A stretch of DNA of 64,000 bases. Source: Symsagittifera roscoffensis (Eukaryota; Xenacoelomorpha; Acoela; Convolutidae). Position 1 is the first letter of the stretch; every line of letters starts with the position of its first letter. The notes under the pieces were generated by a model. It ran no database searches and was not told where the DNA came from. It saw only the letters and a program-made list of their open reading frames with translations. The stretch is taken from NCBI RefSeq assembly GCF_963678635.1, contig NC_087070.1:27092057-27156056 (forward strand). The letters are read 5' to 3'. Below are positions 24,681 to 36,027 of the stretch, piece after piece. A program made the translations under genes and the position numbers.

Positions 24681-25860
24681 AAACCATATCTACACCAAAG
24701 ACAAATAGCACAAAAACAAGACATTAAAAGACAAAGTTTATACTTATTCATAGAATCTAGTTTGATACAAAAGTACCTATCACTCCGTCCTCAAAGGAAA
24801 TTCGTATATAATGGTAATAGAAGATGCATTTATACATAATATAGCACTCAACCCTGTACCACATTGTAACGCTTCAATAATTTACGAACACTGGATAGCA
24901 AAAGTTGGACTACCTGAAATCCTTGTCAGATAAAATGAAACAGAATTCATAAGCAACGTAATTATTACATTATGTCATCTTTATAATATCAAATACTAAC
25001 CTAGAACATCACACGCCCTATGGGCGAACAGCGTAGTCGAAAACATGAACCTCTCCCTACAAGTCTACCTTCGATGTATAATAAAGGGAAAAAATCAAAA
25101 ACACACCGAATGTTCAACAGATGTAAAACTAATCTCATTAGCATATAATTCTCAGATAACAACAACATTTGGACTATCACTATAAGAAATGGTTTTTAAC
25201 TAAAAACAACGCAAACCTTTATGTTCACAGCAAGCTCAAATAAAAACACACAAGTTTATTGTCAACCAACTAAAGATTCAATTTGTAACAAACTACCACA
25301 TCACACTCATGACAAAGATCATTTTCACCATCCCCATGTTTTAAAAACGGCCTCTGGAATCCACACAGAATTGATTCTAAACAGAGATAAAAAGCACAAT
25401 GAAAGAATAAAAAAAACGCAAAGAAATAACTACAAAGACAAAACATTCAATCTAAGATAAATTCACGCTTTAAGCCAGCATCCAACTTGAAAAACGGAAC
25501 GTTTGTTTTGATTCCAAATTTTGTAATTCGAAAGGGAATCTCAAAAAACTTACAACAAACTTCAAAAAGGACCATTTAAGATTATAGAAAACCTACAGAC
25601 GTCACATATAAACTAATAGACCACAATGAAAAAGAAATAGTACAGCATAGAAACTATCTTCTACCAGATTACCCAGAAGAGTACGCCCTTCGTGAACCAA
25701 TACAACTATATTCATTTACAGGACTATACCTTGTTAACAAAACCAAAAACACTAGTGAATAAAAATCAACAAACTTCAATCATTTACCGCAATCACAAGG
25801 TACAATTCCGAACAAAAATCAGACATCTCAAATCATAGCACAATTACAAAACAATACCAG
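24681..25860 (+). pseudogene. Integrase fragment, array unit 5
   Basis: It is nearly identical to unit 4 through the core, but the TAC codon before the NGTEF-type motif is now TAA, a stop. The tail at 25221-25460 is open for 79 codons. At about 25825 the sequence jumps into pol-connector sequence (CATCTCAAATCATAGCAC, also at 17401), marking another recombination joint. Confidence 0.7.
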
Positions 25861-26960
25861 TTACAGCCTACAAGTCTACCTTCGATGTATAATAAAGGGA
25901 AAAAATCAAAAACACACCGAATGTTCAACAGATGTAAAACTAATCCCATTAGCATATAATTCTCAGATAACAACAACATTTGGACTATCACCATAAGAAA
26001 TGGTTTTTAACCAAAAACAACGCAAACCTTTATGTTCACAGCAAGCTCAAATAAAAACGCACACGGTTATTGTCAACCAACTAAAGATTCAGTTTGTTAC
26101 AAACTACCTCATCACACTCATGACAAAGATCAGTTTTACCATCCCCGTGTTTTAAAAACGGCCTCTGGAATCCACACAGAATGGATTCTAGACAGAGATA
26201 AAAAGCACAATGAAAAAATCAAGTAAAACGCAAAGAAACTACTATAGACAAAACAATCAATCTAAGATAAATTCACGCTTTAAGCCAGCATCCAACCTGA
26301 AAAAAGGAACATTTGTTTTGAATCCAAATTTTGTAATTCAAAAGAGAATCTGAAACAAATTACAACAAACTCCAAAAAGGACCATTTAAGATTATAGAAA
26401 AACCTACAGACGTCACTTATAAACTAATAGACCATAATAAAAAAGAAATAGTACAGCATAGAAACTATCTTCTACCAAACTACACAGAAGAGTACACCCT
26501 TCTTGAACTAATACAACTATATTCCTCTACAGGACTATACCTTGTTAATAAAACAAAAAAACTGACGAACCACAAAAATCAACAAACTTCAATCAGTTAC
26601 CGCAATCACAAGGTACAATTCCGAACAAAAATCAGAAAAAACTCCAGAACCAGTTCTTCAAAAACAAAGCGCAAACTACATGAAAAAATTCTATTACCCG
26701 AAAAAAAAGAAAGCCAGTTATCTCGACTTAGAAATCAACCGAGAAAACATTTTAAAGTTTTTATCCCACAATCTAAAATACTAAAGAAAATCGAATTCCA
26801 ACAACCCCATGATTAATTAACATTATCAACAAATTATCAATTTAGCTAAAAAGAAACCATCACAAAAACAGATCCATTTTCCTTTTCAGAACTAAACTAA
26901 TTCAAAACCGACCAATCAAATCACTTGATATCATCTCATTTCTTATTCAAACACCAGCGC
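25861..26960 (+). pseudogene. Integrase C-terminal fragment, array unit 6
   Basis: The core is missing except for its last part (CTACAAGTCTACCTTCGATG at about 25866). The tail frame at 26032-26226 opens MFTASSNKNAHGYCQPTK and ends early. The rest of the tail runs broken to about 26770. It is the last unit and leads out of the array into single-copy sequence at about 26960. Confidence 0.7.
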
Positions 26961-29700
26961 TATTATTAGCCAATAAAACTCCAACTTGAACTAGATCTGA
27001 CTCTAACTCAGAGACGTCCAGGTCAAAAATCAGTACTACCCTCATATTTGACAACTTAATTAATTATCGTATAAAAGTTACAAACCTCTTCTATCAATCA
27101 ATACAAAAGTCAACAATACTGTCTCAATTTATACCCCGAAAACTACCACAAGAAAAATATTGAATTAGCCTTACGACAAAATTTAACGTGATCACTTAAC
27201 CTTGAGACACTCTTCCTCCCAAAACCCCTAATCACCACAAAAAGGAAAACAATAAAGCTAATACCTAAACACCTAGACTTCTCTTCACCAAAAACTCTCC
27301 ATACCCAACCCACTTGAAAAAAAAACAATAATCAATCCGACCCACTTGATTTCAAATCGGAAAAAATCAAACATAATTTGATGAACAAAATGAATTTTCA
27401 AATGCTTCGTTCAAGCTCAGAAGAACAAATTAATATAATCTTTTCAAATTTTTTTTCAATCTTTTCTTTACTTTTTCAACTTTGTACTTTTTTCATAATC
27501 GACTTCTTAGAACTCATAATACTCATTTTTCTAATGTTTAGTACCCAGTTTTTAATTTTATATTCGCTCACCCAGGCCTGTATTTCTCTGTCCAAAACTA
27601 TTGACCACCTTATTAGGTACGATACTTTCTTAAATGATACGAGGCTTACTAAGTAGAAAAGATATTTTTATTCGTTTCAAAGTTTTATCACCTTCCTAGC
27701 TTCTCTAGTTTTAAGACTTTTCAAATGTATTAAAAAAGGAATAACTGATTTTGTACTAGCAACAGTTTTAATGATCATTTTTACTGAAGAATATTATAAA
27801 GAACTTCGACTTAAATCGAACAAAAATATATAAAGTATATTTTAAAAGTGATAATCGAAACCCTATTAAGGATTCCCCAGCTACTAACTTGCCCCAAGAC
27901 CCACAACAACATCTACATCTGGTCAAACAAATCAACCCCAATCGTCTACTCATATCTCATATGTAGAAAACCCTACCCATTTGAAGCAAGACACGCATCC
28001 TTATCAGAACCATTGATACCAGCAATTCGTCAAGCACCCCTAAATGAACCACAATATGAACCAATATATAAAGTTTATCCTTCACTACAACAAGATCTTA
28101 ACAGAACAAGACATTCAAGCTAAAACCAAATCTTAACAACCACAATAGACAGACAAATTATTCACCCTCGACGCAATAGGAAACCTAAAGAGACCACGAG
28201 TTCAAATTACTATCACCTCATCACCAACATCGACCCCTTTAGATCTTTCCGATAGTACAATACAAAGCACCTCGCCACCACTTCAATTCACTTCCTAACA
28301 AAACACCCCAAATATTCCGTCCGATCAAATTCGTGAAAATCCCTTTAATCCCCCAACTTCATCACAAAGACTTCCACATTGGATGAAACCAACATTTTCT
28401 CGAGGCGAACGTATTCTTGTAAATGATCCAATAGAAATTTCTTCAGATACCTCTTTATCATTAACAGAAATATTATCCCTTCCATCAACACCTTCAGTCA
28501 CCGGTTAAACACCATCAACTACATTTACCCATAACTTTCCAAGTCACTTAGACGACAGATACCGTGAACTACAAGGTACAAGTACACCTTTACGCTTCGA
28601 TTGGAACTCCTTCGAGCACCCTGTCCACTTTTTGGCCAACACCTCGATAGTCATCGCCTCCATAATTGGGCACTTAACTGACTACAATACAGACACGATA
28701 TTCACAAGATAATATCAATTTTCACAACAAAATTTAACTCTCAAATTTGAAATAACAGTTAAATTAAACAAACTGGTATATCATCCATTACCATTGTCAC
28801 CACCAGACATCACCGCTCAATTTTTACCCCTCGATTTATCAAGATAGAACTTATATATAAATACGGTAGATATACAAAAAGGCCATAGGCTATATAACAC
28901 TTTAATCCCTTTTCAGGATTATTTCACATGTATCCTTTAACAGTTTTTTCAATAAAAACCTTTCTCTTTTAATACGTCTTAAACCCATAAATCAAAAAAC
29001 CCTTGCCCACAAACAGGACCACAAGATCTCCTTGTTACACATTATGATTGTGAAAATCGCCAACAAAAAACACTACATAAAAACGCAACTGACCAGGTTA
29101 CACAATATGAATCTGAACCACAAGATATTGAATCAACAACTGTAGTAGCTACAACTCTAACAGGTTAGAAATTCACATGAATATTCTCTGAAAAGAAAGT
29201 ACATTGTTCAAAAATTTCAAATGGAAACGAAAAAAGACTCGATCATGAATCTTTTTACCAAAGTAATATAGAAAGACTATTACATCTCGCGACCATGAAG
29301 ATTGTAAAAGTCATTGTAAAAACGAAATCAAACATTTGAAAAAGTTACAAACGAACACAAACTGCAAATTATGAAATTTTTCCAGAATCTGAACATCAAG
29401 GACAACTTGAAAACCACCAAGGTCATATCCAACTAGACGATAAATTTCCTTATCATGGCGTACACGGACGTTTAACCTACGCCTCACATGATGAAAATTG
29501 GAAAAAATAAGACCTCAAACTATGAAGCAGGCGAAAAAAACCAGGCTACCAAGAAATAATGTTTCTCGATTGAAAAGTTCAATTGAAAAAAGTACAATTA
29601 ACACGAGATTTCAAAGACGATAGTATTCAAATCAAGGGAATTGCTTGCCTAGAAAAAAAAAGCTCGATGATATTGCGATCCCACTATACGAACGCAGGCA
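26961..29700 (+). other. A/C-rich decayed region between pol array and env-like gene
   Basis: Composition matches the retroelement (A-rich + strand, few G). No frame longer than about 92 codons survives and no domain is recognised. A 91-codon frame at 27848-28123 is Pro- and Tyr-rich. This stretch may be the decayed spacer or the start of a third gene of the same element, but that is inference from position only. Confidence 0.4.
27378..27656 (+). CDS. Hydrophobic 92-aa frame, unrecognised
   Basis: The frame opens MMNKMNFQMLRSSSEEQINI and has two or three strongly hydrophobic stretches (for example FLELIILIFLMFSTQFLILY, residues 44-63). It could be a membrane fragment of a decayed gene. Its T-rich + strand contrasts with the A-rich flanks, so it may be inserted sequence. 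No family is recognised and it may not be expressed. Confidence 0.2.
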   Translation: MMNKMNFQMLRSSSEEQINIIFSNFFSIFSLLFQLCTFFIIDFLELIILIFLMFSTQFLILYSLTQACISLSKTIDHLIRYDTFLNDTRLTK

Positions 29701-31197
29701 TACATAGTTTGGTTCCCTGAAGACACATGTACCACATTTCAGGTCGCTAAAACTCACGCAAACATCATAAAATTCCACAAAAAAAACTTTATAGAAGCCA
29801 TACCCTTTGATAAGATAAACCCTGACCGAAGAAGATCAAACCCGAATCAATATAAAACATACATGGTATAGAAAATAAATTAACACGTTTTCATGTTACC
29901 ATGTTTTTACGGAGCATACAAAAACCCCAAACCACTTTTCCGAACACAATACTCGGAAATTCTTGTCAAATACAAAAAAGGATACAACATGAAAACAGGC
30001 AAACTATTTCTTAACATAACCGACTCAAATAGAAATAGAGAAGACGAAAAATCTTACATTCCGGTAACTATCTCTAAAAATGGAAACATTGGAGGGAAAT
30101 TTCGTCCACAAAACAAAGATAGTACAAGACTACAAGAACTTTCACTAATGAATACTACATATTTCGGCGCAATCAACTATGATATTCACATCGATATAAA
30201 AATAAATTACTCAATAAGCAGAATTTTTCAAGAAATGTCACTTTCCGAATTAGAAACACAACATCATTTATGTGAATTAGAACGAACACAAAAACTACAA
30301 TCTCTCCCTTTAGCAGTAATTAAAATACACTGCACAGGATACCTCTTATCAGGCAACTGCTCTAACTTCATCGATTCTGAAGGAAATATTATTTGGTATT
30401 GCACTTGCACTAAAAACTTTCACCACTTTGTTTTTGCAGACAAAAGATGCTACCAACGCATAACTTTCCTTTATTAATATAAAGAAAACTTTGTGGACAC
30501 CCTATCACTCCCAACATATTTTTGGGCTACAGCTGTCCCAAGTGGATCTGAAAATCGCTACAATGTAGTACAGGAAAATCCAAATGAAGATAAAAATTAT
30601 CTTCTATCTCCATATCCTTTTTTTCATGCCACCTGTAAAGTAATTCTCACCTAAAAGCATACACGCAATCGCTCGTAACCTAAACATAGACCTACAATCA
30701 ATAGAAATTGACACCAAATTAGATATAGAACATCACATTAGAACGCGAAAATTTCAAAAACGCAACAACTTCTCACTAAAATGGATACAATACAAAGACA
30801 ATCAATCGATCAGAACCTACGTGAAATCGCTGAAACAACAGGTTTTTCACACATCTCACAACAAGACTACAGTGGATAATTCCAAGACATCAAAGACTAT
30901 ATATACCTAAATAGGGAAAAACATCGCCCACAAAACATTTCACCAATCAATATTTTTAAATTATATGTAGGAAACGAACTACTAGCATTTCTAGGATGGC
31001 CCTACTATATCTAAGAAAGATTGACTATATTTTACGCAATATTCAATTTTATAGTATTCCTCTTCTCGCTATTGAAAGGAATCTATAAAACATGCGCAAT
31101 ACACACACAGTTTAAAAGACAAGCTAGCGTAGCACGCATTTTATTTGCAGTATTTTTTGGAACCCTTCTCGACGCACAAATTAGCGAATATAATTAA
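29701..31197 (+). pseudogene. Third ORF of the retroelement, env-like by position
   Basis: One reading register can be followed from 29701 to the TAA at 31195. It is broken by a few stops (near 29869, 29884, 30475, 30652, 31012) and by register loss between about 30660 and 30900. Its longest open piece is 194 codons at 29893-30477. It has a Cys-containing block (HCTGYLLSGNCSNF and WYCTCTKNF, about 30330-30420). A membrane-type segment, FYAIFNFIVFLFSLL, is encoded at 31030-31074, about 40 codons before the end, with a second hydrophobic stretch near 31135. A late membrane anchor in a gene 3' of pol is typical of envelope-type ORFs in some gypsy elements. I cannot match it to a named envelope family. 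Inactive. Confidence 0.45.
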
Positions 31198-31346
31198 AAA
31201 TCATATATAAAACCCATCACACCAACCATATAGAACACTCCAACAACCCACCATTGACGACACATACGAGCAAATTGCTGAACAACCACACCTTTAATTT
31301 TGGTTCTCAAAACAATCATCTTTTTAACCCAAGATTAGACGCCAAG

Positions 31347-31386
31347 TTGGATCCCTTCCTCCAATATACCAAAGGAAGGGATCCAA
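31347..31386. other. Perfect 14-bp hairpin
   Basis: TTGGATCCCTTCCT (31347-31360) pairs exactly with AGGAAGGGATCCAA (31373-31386) around a 12-base loop. It lies downstream of the env-like gene. It is not followed by a T run and has no known role; a transcription or RNA-processing structure is possible but unproven. Confidence 0.5.
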
Positions 31387-31489
31387 AAGATGATCCCTTT
31401 CCTATCTATCCAATCTCCAACGCCACAATTCTCTTATTACGACGTCAGACCACACCTCTTACCTCTACCCAGTTTTTCTTCTAACTTAC

Positions 31490-32320
31490 CAGGCATGGAC
31501 TCAGATGACTCATATCAAACAGTTTTAATACAATCTCTCATTTGAAAAACTCCAAAGTTGAAACTCCCGGCGAATGCCTCGACCCAGTCCCACTAATTTT
31601 TCCCAACCACCTTTTCAAGCAATAACTCCCCCTACTCCAGCTGGAACCTCTCTTTCTCCTTCCTCGCACACGTTCCTCCATTTTTAAAAAGATTTTCAAA
31701 GTTCAAAGTCCTGCATGGCCAGGTTTGGAGTAAGATTTCCAGAGATTAGCTTTTAAAATTTCATCAACTTTGAGTTATCCTCATTTATATACCCAAATTT
31801 ATATCAAAACCATAGAACTTGACTATCTACTCAAAAATCAACAATTTCTCATTGGCTATATACAAAAAATTCAATTGACTTGGTGAGAAAATTTGCAGAG
31901 ATGGTACTTATTCTAATTTTTTCTTGTGCTACTCATAATGGCAATTTTTCTTAATTTTACAGCAAACAACTTATGGTCATTTATTTTTGCAATTTCCTTT
32001 TAACTATTTGGAAAATTTAAGTCATTAAAAGATAAACTTTTCGCTGATTGGATAAAACAAGAAGAACAAAACTAACATTTTTTGTGATTGGAAACGACAA
32101 TGTCTAAAAAAATCAAAAAAAAAAAATCGGGCAAGTTCCCTTTTCTGAGTTGTACACTGAAATAGAAGTACCCCCTCATCTTCGAAAACACTGACGTCGG
32201 AATCGAAGACATCGGACACTTCATAAAAGATTTTGCGAAGAATAATTAACGGACAAAAACCTCGCATAATGATAATCTCAAGCATGAACCTCGAAAAAGG
32301 ACGCGTGATCACTCCTGTTC
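31490..32320. other. No recognisable gene
   Basis: The A-rich bias of the retroelement fades here and composition becomes mixed AT-rich. A 95-codon minus-strand frame at 32025-32312 has Phe/Leu-rich ends and no recognised domain. I see no LTR to close the upstream element. Confidence 0.4.
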
Positions 32321-32325
32321 TTAAA

Positions 32326-33297
32326 TTCTACCTCAATCAAGGTCACATATTTAAGGAAATTTTCTTCTCTCTACAGTAAGATGGTAGCAAGTGCTTCAAC
32401 TCCTTTGTCAATTCCGTAGTTGAAGCAAGACGTCAACGAGATCTACATTGAGATTTGACTGTTGCCGCTGAGACGCTAGGCATGAAGCTAATGGGTAGTA
32501 ATAGTTCCTACGGTTACCAGATAATGGACAGCTCGAAACATACTAAGACAAAGTAGGTTGTTGGTCATAGAGTGAAAAAGCTGGTGAACAATCCTTACTT
32601 CAAAACGTTGAATGAGTTACCCAAGAACATCTACCAATTGGAATTAGCCAAAAGTCAAATCGACCATGAAGTACTCAAAATTTGTAGGCTTTTTTATTCT
32701 GCAATACGTTAAGATGGTGATGGTGCAGCTTGTATATTGAAACATTACCATCTTAAAATTTTGATGTTTATGAGACACAAAATTACGAGTTCATTGAAAC
32801 TTATACGGACAGTTTGTATATTGGTATCAGTAGTGAAAAGATAGATGACATCATCAATGCGGAAAGGAAACAATCTTGGAATTCGATGCAATCCGAAGAT
32901 TGTCGAAAGCACTTTTGTGTCGATGATTTAAGTAATTCTTTTCCTCGCGAGTGTTGCGCTGAGCACAATAAGTACAATCAGCGAAACCGGCTTTATTTAA
33001 AGAGGAGTTTCGTTGCAGTGAGATGGAAGTCCTCTGCTCAAAAACTTACAGTTGCTTCGACGAGAGAACGAAATCTGTAAAATTAAGTTCGAAAGGAAAA
33101 AACCAGTTAGCTATCGTCAACTATGCCCCAATGACCAAATAAGTTCTAATGGAGCAGGAGAAATTCGAAAAAGTTAACAGGATTTCATGTTGTGGGTAAC
33201 ACAAAGGTGTGTACATACGAGCTGAAGAAAAATGGACTCAGCTAAATCCATCCAAAAAAGTACAGGAGGATGGAATACACACAGTTCTTTCGGATAT
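32326..33297 (+). pseudogene. Family-B DNA polymerase fragment, Polinton/Maverick-like
   Basis: Protein-primed family-B polymerases copy linear mobile DNA such as Polintons and linear plasmids. Two diagnostic motifs are visible. A Kx3NSxYG-type box (KLMGSNSSYGY, about 32485-32515) has one extra residue. The palm DTDS box near 32802-32813 reads YTDS, so the first catalytic Asp is Tyr. After it come SEDCRKHFC and FPRECCAEHNKYNQR, then in another register FRCSEMEVLCSKTYS and VQEDGIHTV (about 33262), the usual C-terminal blocks. At least two frameshifts and several stops occur. The N-terminal exonuclease half is absent. No capsid, integrase or ATPase gene of a Polinton is seen nearby. Confidence 0.7.
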
Positions 33298-33457
33298 TTA
33301 ACACAAACTTTATCATCTTTCTTCTTAAAAGCAACAAAACCAGAATTATATTCATTTCAGTTCTTAAGTAAAGCTTTGTATGTCATATTAGTTTTAAATA
33401 ATCTCAAACCAATCAGATGTTTTTTGATGAAACATATTGGAAAATTCGTATAAGTTG

Positions 33458-34240
33458 AGTTCGAATGCAAAAATGCGTTTTCAAAACGACGAATAGAAAA
33501 TTATCCACGGCTCCGCCGCTGCAAGAAAATTTTGAAATTATTTGGGAAATAAGGCAGTCAAAGTTATATTTGAATGCAAAAATGCGTTTTAGAAACGATA
33601 AATAGAAAATTAGCCAGGGCTCCGTCGCTGCGTAAAGTTTTTGAAATTAATTGGGAAATAAGGCAAGTCAAAGTTAGGTTCGAATGAAAAAATGCGTAAT
33701 AGAAACGATAAATAAAAAATTGGGTAGGGCTCCGTCGCTCGATATTTTTGAAGTAAATTGGAAAATTAGTCAGCTGGGTTCGAATGCAAAAATGCGTTTT
33801 GAAAACTTTGAATAGAAAACTACCAGGGTTCCGCCGCTCTATAATATTATGAATATTTCGTCACAAGTTAGGCAGTCAAACTTCGGTACAAATCCAAAAT
33901 TGCGTTTTGAAAACAAACTAAATTGGAGAGGGCTCCGCCGCTCAACAACATTTTGAAAATTTCGTGGCAAATTTGGTAGAGTTAGACCTGGGTACAAATC
34001 CAAAAAAGCTTTTTGAATGGGCTAAGTTGAAATTTGGCGAGAGCTTTGCCGCCCTATATCGTTTTGAAAACTCTTGGAAAATCAGAGTCAAACTTGGATG
34101 CGAATTGATCAAGACTTCGCCGACTTATGATTTTTTTGAAATTTATTGGAAAAATGTCGAGTCAAATGTAAAAATGCGTTTTGGAAACAGAAAAAAAATT
34201 CAGCAGGACTTCGCCGCACGGTAACTTCAAAATTAAACAT
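33458..34240. repeat. ~100-110-bp minisatellite, about seven copies
   Basis: The core AAAATGCGTTTTGAAAACG recurs at about 33471, 33580, 33690, 33790, 33897 and beyond. It is paired in each unit with GGGCTCCGCCGCT and a TTGAAATTAATTGGGAAATA-like block. Spacing is 100-110 bp. The 86-codon frame at 33964-34224 is made of repeat sequence and is not considered a gene. Confidence 0.75.
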
Positions 34241-34357
34241 GATTTTGTTTTCAGGTCGCTCCGTGGAATAGAAAAAAAAACAGCATCAATTTTTATTAGT
34301 TTAAAAATAAATTTATGAAAACTGACACAAATTTCTTAGTAAGTTTGAGTTTTATTC

Positions 34358-34588
34358 AGCTTCAATTTTCGCCTTCCGGGCCTTTGTCTGGGATCGCAAA
34401 CGCATGGTAGGCAGGTTCGCCCGTTTCTTCTTCGAAACCTTCGCTCTGTTGTGAATAGGCCCTACTTGATCGAATGTTGGATAAGAAACTGGTCGTCGAT
34501 CATATAGTGACCAAGTAGGTAACACATACGTGTCACCTAAGTAGTAGGCTAAGTCGCCGACGCTCCAACAGGGGGGGGGGGTTACCAA
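34358..34588 (-). CDS. Basic-tailed ~75-aa frame, left arm copy
   Basis: The frame has a poly-G/C tract at its 5' side, then CWSVGDLAYYLGDTYVLPTW, then a Tyr/Pro-rich middle and a strongly basic end (KVSKKKRANLPTMRLRSQTK). The homologous frame in the right arm (38399-38618) differs at only about nine residues. No family is recognised. The basic tail could bind nucleic acid. It is kept open in both arms, which hints at a once-functional ORF or exon; expression is unknown. Confidence 0.35.
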
Positions 34589-35805
34589 ATACTTGAATGA
34601 TTCAAAAAAATTACGAATGCATGCAATTTTACACGATGGCGCAGGAATTGTTCACGAAGTTTATAACAGTGGTCCCACCTACTGTTACATGCTACCCTGG
34701 AAGTGTAACAACAGCCTGATTGGTCACTTGAGTGGTATTACTTCCTGTTTATATGTTAAACTGACAAAACCAAGTCTCTATCAATTGTTAGAATGTTGAA
34801 GGAAAGATCAGTCGTGCTAGACTTGGAAGGATTCCGTTGTAGGAAAAAAAAATTATAGGTAAAGAACCAGCCATTACAACTTCTGATTACAGTGACTCTC
34901 TTATTTTTCTACCTCCAGCCAGTTTCAATTCACTTCCTAAATCTGAACAAAAAGCGGTGATTATTTATATTTAAATCTCAATCAGATTATTCAAAGTTTT
35001 GTTTTGAGAAACTCTAACGCCGTACGCTAATGGAAAAGAAAAGAGTGATCTGCTGGCAACGAATGTTTTGGATCGAAAAGTTGAGAAACTTGATGAATTA
35101 GGTTGCCCGAGAATTGAAATTTACATTTCAAAAACTATCCAGCTTGCAATAGACATTTTCATCATAACCACTCCAGGAATCACTGCGCCCTGAAGAAAAG
35201 CAAGGCGAATACTGATTGGCTGAAGAATGAGCAAAAGCGAGAGACTAGCGAAATTGGAGACGTACCTATCTCCAAATTCAGTGTTATGTGCTTGGATGAA
35301 TCCAGAGAACGACATCAAAATATTATTAAGAAGAGTAGAACGAATTGATTGCCGAGGTCAAGTGGTGCCGCGAAAAGAACAAATCACTTTATCTGAAGAA
35401 GAACTAACTGCTTAGAGAAATTTTTTCCCGGTGATTGACTAATTCATATATTGTCAACGATTGAAGTTTAATCAAAATGTTAGCCAGCAAACGAGGAGTT
35501 TATCTTCCCAAACGTCAGTCTTAGTACCCAAACGTCAGCCTGGAGATCAAAAGGATCTCAGCAGCAATGACTAACCTGAAGAAGTTCAGAAATTAGTAAA
35601 AGAAAACTCAGTAAAGAAAATCATTTATCATGTAAAAACTTAAAATGTCTGGCTAATTAAGTAGTGGATATCTATGAAAAAGAAAATGATACTTCTAATG
35701 TTTGCCCTGGTTATACTCGATACGAGATTTTTTTTTACTGTTCAGAAGAAAAAATAATAATTTTTATAACCACACTTTTTTTCCTCAATGAGAAACGGTT
35801 GATAT
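34587..35805. repeat. Inner inverted repeat, left arm
   Basis: Pairs with 36028-37180 in reverse complement. The arms start AAATACTTGAATGATTC at the outer edge and end GGTTGATAT at the inner edge. Scattered substitutions and indels show the arms are not freshly made. Confidence 0.8.
35227..35415 (+). pseudogene. MSKSERLA-family ORF, left arm
   Basis: A 62-codon frame opens MSKSERLAKLETYLSPNSVL. The right arm carries the same ORF on the other strand (36495 downward), where it stays open for 106 codons. Downstream left-arm sequence up to about 35755 continues the homology with stops. The function is unrecognised; a conserved CAWMNPE block follows the opening. Confidence 0.4.
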
Positions 35806-36027
35806 AGATAGATAGTCAGAGATAGAAAAAAAATAAATTGAAAACCTGAATGTCTGAAATAGCAGATGATGAGCCAGATGCAACTATACTTACTGATTTT
35901 GTTTTTGATCGAAATAACACCGAACAAAAACATTTGAAACTTTGTTTTGATGCCACTTTTCCCAGATCAGAAGTTGTTTTTTTGTCTCAAAAGGTTATAA
36001 TTTTAATTTTACTAAGCTTTTGTATCC
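35806..36027. other. Spacer between the inner inverted arms
   Basis: 222 bp that are not palindromic. An 80-codon + strand frame starting at 35850 (MSEIADDEPDATILTDFVFD) begins in the spacer and runs into the right arm. No domain is recognised. Confidence 0.4.

Larger units (their letters stand above)
18431..26960. repeat. Tandem array of six integrase-fragment units
   Basis: The junction AAACC(A)ATTTCTACAC or AAACCATATCTACACC opens units at 18431, 19867, 21299, 22991 and 24681. A sixth, shorter unit begins at about 25861. Spacings are 1436, 1432, 1692 and 1690 bp. The longer units keep about 260 bp (CTAATTCAAAACCGACC through TCTATTTTTCAAACGC) that the 1432-bp units have lost. All units carry a dead integrase core and tail. 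Units 2 and 3 are nearly identical, as are units 4 and 5. This pattern points to repeated unequal exchange. Confidence 0.85.
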
